Assembly: GCA_019636215.1 (NCBI GenBank)
Contig: JAHBXZ010000007.1
Location: forward strand, 1-64,000
Length of the DNA: 64,000 nt
Reading direction: 5' to 3'
Source: Planctomycetota bacterium
GTDB taxonomy: Bacteria > Planctomycetota > UBA8742 > UBA2392
Within the stretch, counting starts at the first letter, position 1. Each line of letters opens with the position of its first letter. The notes under the pieces were generated by a model. It ran no database searches. It was not told where the DNA came from and was given only the letters and a program-made list of their open reading frames with translations. The translations under genes and the position numbers were made by a program. Below, piece after piece: positions 1 to 7,204 of the stretch.

Positions 1-33
1 TTTCGGGCCTGCCTGGCCATGATCGACCACTAA
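1..33 (+). CDS. C-terminal end of a protein (partial)
   Basis: The first 33 bases read in frame as FRACLAMIDH followed by TAA. This would be the last ten residues of a rightward gene that begins before the window. The stretch is too short to assign a family, and being open over ten codons could be chance. It lies convergent to the nuclease remnant that follows. Confidence 0.3.
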   Translation, partial: FRACLAMIDH

Positions 34-37
34 GCCT

Positions 38-292
38 CTACTCCAGCAGTACTTCCGCAAGCACAGGAAAGTGATCCGAGGGCAGGCGGCCATCAAAGTG
101 ATCGGCCAGCGCCCCAATCTGCTGCACGGCAAGTCCCCGGACAAAGATCATGTCGTGCGCCGCGAACCTGGCGCGCGACTGTACCCGGCTGCTCATATCC
201 AACGCAGCTCCGGCCCTGAAATTGGGCACGCCATTGGCTGAATCACAGGGTGACAGGCCGGTTCCGGGAATGGGTTCGCCCCAAATCCTGTT
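38..292 (-). pseudogene. C-terminal remnant of an endonuclease/exonuclease/phosphatase (EEP) family protein
   Basis: The leftward frame ends in DHFDGRLPSDHFPVLAEVLL, preceded by AAHDMIFVRGL. The SDHFPV block is the conserved C-terminal Ser-Asp-His motif of the EEP superfamily (exonuclease III, sphingomyelinase and DNase I relatives), and D-x-IFVRG matches the strand before it. A complete domain is about 250 residues with metal ligands in the N-terminal half. Here the frame closes with TGA at 293-295 and htpX begins at 315, so only about 60 homologous residues remain. I read it as a decayed 3' fragment. The possible GTG at 229 is not a credible start. Confidence 0.6.
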
Positions 293-314
293 TCACCGGC
301 GAAGGAGAAGTGCC

Positions 315-1187
315 ATGAACCAGATGAAGACAGTCCTGTTGATGGCCCTGCTGACCGGCGTTGCCGTGGGCACTGGTTGGCTGATTGGCGGCCAGAACGG
401 CATGTTGATCGCGTTCGGCCTCGCCGCGCTGATGAACTTTGCCGGCTACTGGTGGTCGGACAAACTGGTGCTGGCCATGTACCGGGCCCGCGAAGTAAGC
501 CCCCAGGAAGCCCCCCAGCTTCATGCCATGGTGGCAGAACTGGCCCAGCGCGCTGCCATTCCGATGCCCAAGGTCTACATCGTGCCCGGCGCGCAGCCCA
601 ACGCCTTTGCCACCGGCCGCAACCCGGCCAACGCCGCTGTGGCCGTCACCGATGGCCTGCTGCAGATGCTGGACCGTGAAGAAGTGATGGCCGTGCTGGC
701 CCACGAAATTGGTCACGTGCTGAACCGCGACATCCTGATCGGCACGATTGCAGCCACCTTTGCCGGCGCGGTTTCAATGCTGGCCAACATGCTGATGTGG
801 ACCACCATGCTGGGCGGCCGTAGCAGCGACGACGACAACCCCGTCGGCGCCATCGGCGCACTGGTGGCCATGCTGGTGGCGCCCTTTGCCGCCATGCTGG
901 TCCAGATGGCGATCTCGCGTTCGCGCGAGTTTCATGCCGACGAAACCGCCGCCCGCCTGATGGGCACCGGCCGCCCGCTGGCCAGCGCGCTTTCGAAGCT
1001 GGCCTACGGCGTGGCGCACATCGCGCCCGACCACCGTACGGAACCGGCGACGGCGCACATGTTCATTGTCAACCCGCTGTCGGGCCGCGGTGTGGCCTCG
1101 TGGTTCAGCACCCACCCGCCGATGGAGCTTCGCATTGAAAGGCTGCTGGCGCTGGACGCCCAGGGCCAGCCGCGCTTTGCCGCGTAG
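315..1187 (+). CDS. htpX: Zinc metalloprotease HtpX (peptidase M48)
   Basis: This is a membrane-embedded zinc protease that degrades misfolded inner-membrane proteins, with the active site facing the cytoplasm. The product of 290 residues has the usual HtpX length. Two hydrophobic segments lie near residues 5-22 and 28-45, the HEIGH zinc motif is at 130-134, further membrane segments follow near 142-165 and 180-200, and SREFHADE near 203-210 supplies the third zinc ligand (E205). The ATG at 315 is preceded by GGAG at 304-307. An in-frame upstream ATG at 150 would add a non-homologous extension and was rejected. The adjacent EEP remnant points away. Confidence 0.95.
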   Translation: MNQMKTVLLMALLTGVAVGTGWLIGGQNGMLIAFGLAALMNFAGYWWSDKLVLAMYRAREVSPQEAPQLHAMVAELAQRAAIPMPKVYIVPGAQPNAFATGRNPANAAVAVTDGLLQMLDREEVMAVLAHEIGHVLNRDILIGTIAATFAGAVSMLANMLMWTTMLGGRSSDDDNPVGAIGALVAMLVAPFAAMLVQMAISRSREFHADETAARLMGTGRPLASALSKLAYGVAHIAPDHRTEPATAHMFIVNPLSGRGVASWFSTHPPMELRIERLLALDAQGQPRFAA

Positions 1188-1191
1188 AGTT

Positions 1192-1342
1192 TTTTGCTGT
1201 TTGTTTGCAGAGAATCCGCGCAGCGCCGGTCGAGCAGATCAAGGAGCGCGGACGCAGGCGTGGCTGGAGACCACGCCGAGGGAGCGCGACGCAGAGATGC
1301 GAAGATCGCCGCCAGCGGAAGCCTGCAAACAAACTGTGAAAA
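1192..1342. repeat. MITE-like dispersed repeat, copy A (about 151 bp)
   Basis: The element is bounded by imperfect inverted termini of about 20 bp, with the core GTTTGTTTGCAG at the left (1199-1210) and its complement CTGCAAACAAAC at the right (1323-1334). A near-identical copy in opposite orientation sits at 24557-24708. The interior contains no plausible gene. No clear target-site duplication is visible. It has the size and form of a miniature inverted-repeat element, located just after the htpX stop. Confidence 0.75.
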
Positions 1343-1430
1343 TGCTCCAGGGTCGTGACGGCAATAACATCCCTGCAAGCCTGCGCTTTCCGTACTAAGA
1401 TGCACCGGTTGCACCGGTCATGGAGAGCGC

Positions 1431-3884
1431 ATGCGCGTCATCCTGTTCTGCCTGGCATTGCTGGTTGCGGCCCCGCTTGCCGCCCAGGAGAAGCCCAAAG
1501 TCAACCTGGCCGTGGCATACCCGGCCACCACCCTGGTGTATGGCGAGCTTTCGGTGGGGGCGCTGGGCGACCTCTCCGGCCTTGAAGAGGTGCTCAGCGG
1601 CCTTGGCGGTGATATCGAGCTGCCGGATATCAGCCGCCTGGTTGCCACCACCCTGGAACTTGAACTGACCAAGCAGGAGCTGCGCGACCTGGCCTCCGGC
1701 ACCCTGCGCGTCTCAGGTGCGATTGTGGACATCGCCGTCAAGGGGCCCAAGTTGCAGTTCACGATTGAGCACAAGAACCTGGCGGCGCTGGAACGCGCCC
1801 TGGCCAAGGCGGCACGCGAAGGCAAGGAAACCGTCACGGGCATGGACCCGTATGAGGGCTGCAACATTTACGCGCTGTACCTGCCGCTGGACACCGGGCC
1901 CAGCGAAGGATTGCTGGCGGAAGTCAACCCAGTTCGCGGCTTGCTGGCAAACCTGGACCTGCATGCCGCGATCGTCGAGAACCGGTTTCTTGTGCTGGCG
2001 GGCAGTTCATCGGGCTGCAAGGACGCCGTGGACGGCCTGTTGTTCCCGGAAGACCCCGCCGAGACGCTGCTTGGCAACAAGCGCTTTACCGAGGCACTGA
2101 AGGATTACGTGAAGCCCGACGGCCACATGTTCGTCAACATCCAGGCGCTGATCAACACGATTGAGCGGTTGTCCGGCGACAAGGGCTCAAGCCCGATCAT
2201 CGACATGATGCTGCGTGGGATCATGCCCGCCGAAACCGACGCGTCGTTCTGGGCAAGCCTGACGCAGTACGAACAGCTCAAGAGCTTTGCCGGCGCGCTG
2301 TGGCTGCCCACCGGCAACGTGCAGGCGCGGGTAGAGGCGCGGCTTGGTTTTCACAACGCGCCCGGCTGGCTGGATGCCCTGCGGGTGCCCGCGCGGCCGC
2401 TGCCGCTGCTGGAACTGATGCCCGAGGACACCACGTTTGCCATGACCTCGTGCGTGGACGACTTCGACCACCTGTACCGCCAGTGCAAGGCGTTCTTCTT
2501 CAGCCGCGCCAAAGAAGCCGGCCAGCAGAAAGTCATGGATGCCTGGGACAACTGGGAAGAACAGGCCAAAAAACAGGGCGTGGACCTCAAGGACATGTTC
2601 CTTCAGCTCGGTGGCGGCCAGGCCTACGTGACACTGCCGGCCACCGACACCGTGCCGGGCACCATGCAGATCCCGGCCTCGATGCTGCTGCTGGGTGTGC
2701 GCGACGTGAAGCAGGCCGAGAACTACTTCTATGAGAAGCTGCTGCCCAGCATGCTGGGTGAGGAAGCCCGCAAGCTGGAGGGCGACCTGAGCCCGGTGGA
2801 AGTTGTCGGCGGCATTGAGATTCATGCTGACCTTGGCGGGCGGCTGGCCTATGCATTCATCCCGCTGCCCGGCGGCGACAACAAAGGCGGCGTGTTTGCA
2901 GTCGGCGAAGCCCGCGCGCTGCGGCGCATGGCGGCCATGCGTCAGGGCGGCCGCACACTGGCCCAGAACCACAGCTTTGCCAGCGCGCAGGCGGCCATGT
3001 GGCCGGCGCAGAACATGGGCATGTACATCAATGTGGGCGCGGTGCTGCAGATAATGGCCGAGGCCTACAACACGTTCACAAGCTGGAACTTTGACTTTGA
3101 TGAAGAGTTCGAGGCCCCCGACCGCGATGACGTAGAGCCCGACCGCAACCCAATCCCGCGGCTGGCGCAGTTTTTCTCGCGCGCCGCGATTGTGGGCGGC
3201 TCGCGCAGCGGCAAAACCGACATTGAGCTGCGCTTCTGCGCCGCCGGTGTGCCGGCCGTCAGCGAGTTCGGCGCACTGGCCGAACACTACCAGGGTGTGG
3301 CCCGCAACATGGAAGTGCGCGACGACCTGCTGCGTGTGCGCCAGGCCGCGGTGACGCACCTGGTGCTGAAAGGCGAACCTGCGGCCGATGTCGGCAAACT
3401 CAGCACGGGCGGCTATCTGGCGCGGCCCGAGTGGGCCATCGACCCGTACGGAAAAACCGCCGAGGCCGACAGCACCCGCAGCTACCTGCTGGCGCCGGTG
3501 CCCAAAGATGTGGATTTCCGCCAGGCAATCCTGCTGGCCTACCAGGCCCAGCCGGGGCTGCGCGGCCGTCATGTATGCGTGCTGTGGAACAACCACGTCG
3601 TGACCATGACCCCCGAGCAACTGCAGGTTGCCCTCGAACGCGCCTCGCGCGGCGAAAGCCTTGCCGAAGAAATGTACAGCACGGCGCTGCAGCCGCTGTT
3701 CATGAGCAAAGTGGCCGTGGAAGAACCCGATGAATGGGACGGCCCGGGCGTGATCCAGAAGCTTGAAGTCGCCGTGATCGATGACGAAGGCCAGGAGAGT
3801 GTGATTGAGGTTGACCCCGCCGATGCCACACGGGAAACCGAAAAGGCGCTCAACCAGCCGGGGCCGGACAAAGAAAAGAAGTAA
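1431..3884 (+). CDS. Large secreted protein of unknown function, DUF3352-like core
   Basis: The 817-residue product begins with a clean Sec signal peptide (residues 1-18, with APLAA before Q19) and has no later membrane segment, so it should be periplasmic or exported. Residues about 385-500 follow the pattern GGGQAYV..., a hydrophobic strand with VRD, then GIEI and LAYAFIP. The same pattern occurs in the next gene and recalls the poorly characterised DUF3352 group. The C-terminus is acidic and Lys-rich. The ATG at 1431 has GGAG just upstream. A gap of only 12 bases to the next gene implies co-transcription. I cannot assign a function. Confidence 0.75.
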   Translation: MRVILFCLALLVAAPLAAQEKPKVNLAVAYPATTLVYGELSVGALGDLSGLEEVLSGLGGDIELPDISRLVATTLELELTKQELRDLASGTLRVSGAIVDIAVKGPKLQFTIEHKNLAALERALAKAAREGKETVTGMDPYEGCNIYALYLPLDTGPSEGLLAEVNPVRGLLANLDLHAAIVENRFLVLAGSSSGCKDAVDGLLFPEDPAETLLGNKRFTEALKDYVKPDGHMFVNIQALINTIERLSGDKGSSPIIDMMLRGIMPAETDASFWASLTQYEQLKSFAGALWLPTGNVQARVEARLGFHNAPGWLDALRVPARPLPLLELMPEDTTFAMTSCVDDFDHLYRQCKAFFFSRAKEAGQQKVMDAWDNWEEQAKKQGVDLKDMFLQLGGGQAYVTLPATDTVPGTMQIPASMLLLGVRDVKQAENYFYEKLLPSMLGEEARKLEGDLSPVEVVGGIEIHADLGGRLAYAFIPLPGGDNKGGVFAVGEARALRRMAAMRQGGRTLAQNHSFASAQAAMWPAQNMGMYINVGAVLQIMAEAYNTFTSWNFDFDEEFEAPDRDDVEPDRNPIPRLAQFFSRAAIVGGSRSGKTDIELRFCAAGVPAVSEFGALAEHYQGVARNMEVRDDLLRVRQAAVTHLVLKGEPAADVGKLSTGGYLARPEWAIDPYGKTAEADSTRSYLLAPVPKDVDFRQAILLAYQAQPGLRGRHVCVLWNNHVVTMTPEQLQVALERASRGESLAEEMYSTALQPLFMSKVAVEEPDEWDGPGVIQKLEVAVIDDEGQESVIEVDPADATRETEKALNQPGPDKEKK

Positions 3885-3896
3885 CAGGAGAAGACA

Positions 3897-6647
3897 ATGG
3901 TGCGCAAGTTGACGCTGTTTGTGCTGCTGGCCCTGGTTGCGCTGCCGCTGGCGGCCCAGGGGCAGAAGGCGCCGCCCGCAGAAGGTGACCTGATCCCGCG
4001 TTCGGGCACGTTGATGTACATGGTTTCTGACCGGCCCGACGTGCTGTACCGCCTGTTCGGCGTTGACAAAAAGGGCGGTTGGCGGCTGCGCGGTTTTGCG
4101 CAGGACAGCCTGAACAAGGAGTTCGCCGAGAAGCTCGAGACCCCCGAGGCCCGCCGTGCCCAGGCGATTCTTGACTACATCTTCGGGGGCTATGAGGCCA
4201 TTGAGCAGGCCGAACTCGGGCTTGTCGATGTCACGCTGGACGGCCCGAAGTACCTGCTGCACCTCAAGCTCAAGCCCGGCCGCAAGCTCGACCTCAAGCC
4301 CCAGTTCCTGTCCGAGTATCTTTCGCGCACGATTGATTACCGCGACATGAAGTACCTGATGTATCGCATCGACCAGGACGGGCCCGCCAACCCCGAAGAA
4401 AAGCCTGTCGAACCACCCGAGCCCAAGCCCGGCGAAAAAGGCCCGGGCCCGCGCCAGCAGAACTACTTCGGCATGAATCGCTACTACGTGGCCGAAATCG
4501 GCGGCAGCATCATTGTCTCGAACTTCGACAGCACCATGCGCGAGGCCATTGACCGCCACCTGGATCGCGACACCAGCGAAAGCCTTTCCGGCCGCCCCGA
4601 GTTCATCGAGTGGCGCAGAGACCGCAAGAAGCACGATTTGAGCGTGTTTGTGGTCGGGCGCGAAATCCAGAACCTGGTTGAACGCCTGATGCCCAGCAAG
4701 GAACAGGCAGGCCTGGACGCCCAGAAGATCTACAACGAAATCGACGCCTGGATGCAGTTCCGCGAGTACCGCTATGTCGTGTTTGACCTTGATTATGAAG
4801 AAGCAGTGCGTGGCCTGACCATGGCCGCCACACTCAAGACACGCCGCCCCACCAAGCTGCTGGAACGCTTTGCGATCGAAAGCGGCAAGTTCACCACGCT
4901 GCGGTATGTGCCCGCCGGTGCCGTGGTGACCGTGGGCGCGCAACTGGGCAACGCGCGCCAGACATGGAACAGCATGGTTGAGCTCGGCCGCGACCTTGAG
5001 AAAGTGGCCAGCGAACTTGAGTCCTCGGGCATCATGCCCTGGGGGCGCCGAAGCGGCCGCGATGTGCCCCCGGATTCCCCGCCTGATCCCAAGAAGCCCG
5101 AGCAGCCGCCAGAAGACAACCCCTGGCTGCCCAAATCCGTCGGCCCGATGAAGCTGCTGGACCAGATGGGCGAAATCCTGCGCGCCCAGCAGGCCGGCGA
5201 AACAGAAGAAGCCCAAGACCCCGAAAACCTTGATGGCATGTTGAAGCAGCTCGACAAGGCCCTGGCCGAGTTCGGCACCAGCCTTGAGGAAATCCTGTCC
5301 GTCGTCGGCGGCCAGGTGGTGCTGTTTGTGGCCATTGATGCCGAAGTCGCCAAGGCCAACTTTGCCACCGGTGTGCGCGACATGTTTGCTGCCGGGCAGG
5401 TCGGCCTGGTGCTGCACCTTGCGGACCCAGACAAGGCCGCGGCGATTCTCGCCCGCGCCGCCGAAAAGGATCCTGAGGGCGCCTTCAAGGGCATGAACAC
5501 GGTCAACTACCAGGGCGTGAAGTTCCAGGTCAGCCCGCAGCGGCCTTACGGGTATGCCATCACCAAGGATGCCCTGCTGGTGACGGTGCTGATGGATGAT
5601 TCGGCCGAAGACTCCAGCGGCGCCACCATCACCAGCCTCAAGGCCATGGTGGATGCTTCACTCAAGGGCGAGCGCCGCGGCTTCACCGCCGAGGGCAGCA
5701 AGTTTCTCGAGGTCGACTGGGGCCAGATGTCGCGCGTGCAGAACGAAGCCAAAGCGGCCGCCGCCCGCAGACTGGACAGGTTCTCGCGCCCGGCCATGGG
5801 CACGGATTTCGGCGCGCACATGAAAGACTTCACGTTTGCCCTGCGCACACGCGAGGCCAAAGACGGCATTGAAGTCGCCATGCGCGTGACCGGCCTGCCC
5901 GACCTCGGCACGTTGCTGGAAGACGCCAAAGAAGAAATGTTCGAGGGCGGCAACAGCGAAAGTGAATGTTACAGCTACAGCGAAGAAAACCTGCGCGGCC
6001 TGGGCATGGCGCTGCGCCGCCAGGCCGAAGCCAAGGGCAGCCTTGACCTGGCCGAGCTGGTCAAGACCGGCAAGCTTCGCGCCGGGCATTTGCAGACGCC
6101 GTTTGATTCACGCTGGAAGGGCGCGCGCGAGGGCATGGGCTGGCTGACCATTGACCAGATCAAGCGCGACGACAAGGGCAACCTGCCCGGGTGGATCAAC
6201 CAGAAGGCCGCAGAAACAGTAGAGGCCAACGAGAAAGAAGGCTGGGTGTCGTTCAAGTTCGCGCCCGGCGACGTGGCCGAGGCTTTGCGCAATTACAGCG
6301 AAGGAATGATTGTGCTGTACCAGGAAAAGCCCGAAACCCTGGGCGGCCACCTGCTGCTGTATGCCGACGGCCAGATGGGCTGGCTGCACGCCGATGTCCT
6401 GGCCCAGGCCTTGAAACTCAATGCTGATGGCAAGGCCATTCCGGCCCAGCGCCGTCGCTACGCGGAATCGCAGGGCGCAACCGGCGGCGAGGGTGGCACC
6501 AAACCCACCGAGCCCCGCAACCCCTGGCTGCCCGAGGACGAAGGCAAGGGCGACAGGGAAGGCAAGGAAGACTCCAAGCCGGCCAAGATCAAGCCGCCCA
6601 AGGGCAAAACAGACGAAGGCGACGGCATCGACCGCCCCAACGACTGA
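3897..6647 (+). CDS. Large secreted protein of unknown function, related in design to the preceding gene
   Basis: The 916-residue product has a Sec signal peptide (cleavage likely after A20, in PLAAQ). A Pro/Glu-rich linker occurs near residues 163-185 and a second near 385-410. A core near residues 460-570 with VGGQVVLFVAID, VLHLADPDKAAAIL and NYQGVKFQV matches the organisation of the upstream secreted protein. The C-terminal ~70 residues are low-complexity and rich in Lys, Pro, Glu and Gly. AGGAGAA stands 4 bases before the ATG. I infer a two-gene operon of exported paralogues whose role is unknown. Confidence 0.75.
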   Translation: MVRKLTLFVLLALVALPLAAQGQKAPPAEGDLIPRSGTLMYMVSDRPDVLYRLFGVDKKGGWRLRGFAQDSLNKEFAEKLETPEARRAQAILDYIFGGYEAIEQAELGLVDVTLDGPKYLLHLKLKPGRKLDLKPQFLSEYLSRTIDYRDMKYLMYRIDQDGPANPEEKPVEPPEPKPGEKGPGPRQQNYFGMNRYYVAEIGGSIIVSNFDSTMREAIDRHLDRDTSESLSGRPEFIEWRRDRKKHDLSVFVVGREIQNLVERLMPSKEQAGLDAQKIYNEIDAWMQFREYRYVVFDLDYEEAVRGLTMAATLKTRRPTKLLERFAIESGKFTTLRYVPAGAVVTVGAQLGNARQTWNSMVELGRDLEKVASELESSGIMPWGRRSGRDVPPDSPPDPKKPEQPPEDNPWLPKSVGPMKLLDQMGEILRAQQAGETEEAQDPENLDGMLKQLDKALAEFGTSLEEILSVVGGQVVLFVAIDAEVAKANFATGVRDMFAAGQVGLVLHLADPDKAAAILARAAEKDPEGAFKGMNTVNYQGVKFQVSPQRPYGYAITKDALLVTVLMDDSAEDSSGATITSLKAMVDASLKGERRGFTAEGSKFLEVDWGQMSRVQNEAKAAAARRLDRFSRPAMGTDFGAHMKDFTFALRTREAKDGIEVAMRVTGLPDLGTLLEDAKEEMFEGGNSESECYSYSEENLRGLGMALRRQAEAKGSLDLAELVKTGKLRAGHLQTPFDSRWKGAREGMGWLTIDQIKRDDKGNLPGWINQKAAETVEANEKEGWVSFKFAPGDVAEALRNYSEGMIVLYQEKPETLGGHLLLYADGQMGWLHADVLAQALKLNADGKAIPAQRRRYAESQGATGGEGGTKPTEPRNPWLPEDEGKGDREGKEDSKPAKIKPPKGKTDEGDGIDRPND

Positions 6648-6680
6648 CCAGCGAAAAGCAGTCTCATTCGGCCAAGTGAC

Positions 6681-6703
6681 AGCCCCGCCCGCAAGGCGGG
6701 GCT
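6681..6703 (+). terminator. Strong hairpin after the secreted-protein pair
   Basis: AGCCCCGCC, a five-base loop, and GGCGGGGCT form a 9-bp stem 33 bases after the stop codon. No T-tract follows, so it could be a terminator or a 3'-end stabilising hairpin. Confidence 0.55.
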
Positions 6704-6726
6704 GCTTCGCAAGCCCCACAAGCGCA

Positions 6727-6900
6727 AGCAACGCCGGCAAAACAAGAGCCCGAAGCGTCAGCGAGGCAACCAAAACAAGAGCCCGAAGCGCCAGCGAGGC
6801 CGGCAAAACAAGAGCCCGATGCGCCAGCGAGGCCGGCAGTACAAGAGCCCGAAGCGCCAGCGAGGCAACTAAAACAAGTGCCCCGAAGCGCCAGCGAGGG
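6727..6900. repeat. Tandem array of five ~33-34 bp units
   Basis: Five units share the core AGCCCGAAGCGCCAGCGAGG preceded by AAAACAAG, with small substitutions. The last unit (6871-6900) is the distal end of the adjacent RAYT-derived element, because the second copy of that element (near 61390-61435) carries the same sequence once. The array therefore looks like local amplification of one element end. Confidence 0.8.
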
Positions 6901-7143
6901 TGTAGTCGTTGCTACTCCCGCACTGGACCAAAGCCAATCCTCTGCGCGCGTGACCAGCCCAGCGCCAGGATGCGGAGGAAGGCCTCGTAGTTTTCAGTCT
7001 TTAGGAAAACCGTCGCTCGCCCGTCTCCCCGGCTGATAGCATGGAAGCAAAGACCAGCGGGGCACGACGGAGTGGACGCGGCATGGCTCAGGTCTACAAA
7101 CCGACACGTAAGTCAGAAGAACAAAGTAGCCTGACCCCTTTTT
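6870..7143 (-). mobile_element. RAYT (REP-associated tyrosine transposase) remnant, copy 1
   Basis: Read leftward, the sequence encodes GLCFHAISRGDGRATVFL then ENYEAFLRIL, which is the N-terminus of the Y1/REP-type transposases (typical form FHVINRGN...DYEAFL). This passes directly, with a frame change, into RAEDWLWSSAG, which is the family's C-terminal block (x-DWPWSS). The catalytic HUH and Tyr region between them is missing. The outer end at 7121-7143 carries ACAAAGTAGCCTGACCCC, also found at the ends of copy 2. It is a dead, internally deleted element. Confidence 0.75.
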
Positions 7144-7204
7144 CCCCTGCGGGTAATCCAACAAAAGGGGCGGAGGAGAAAGCAAAGTAACGGAGACTCC
7201 GCCC

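Noticed and set aside
2187..5417. A 1076-residue leftward open frame across the two secreted-protein genes.
   Set aside because: It is a shadow of the two rightward genes in very GC-rich sequence, with His/Gln/Gly-rich translation and no domain. The rightward frames have signal peptides, ribosome-binding sites and tight spacing.
6727..6900. The 33-34 bp array considered as a CRISPR.
   Set aside because: Units are contiguous with no unique spacers, and the last unit is part of the RAYT remnant.
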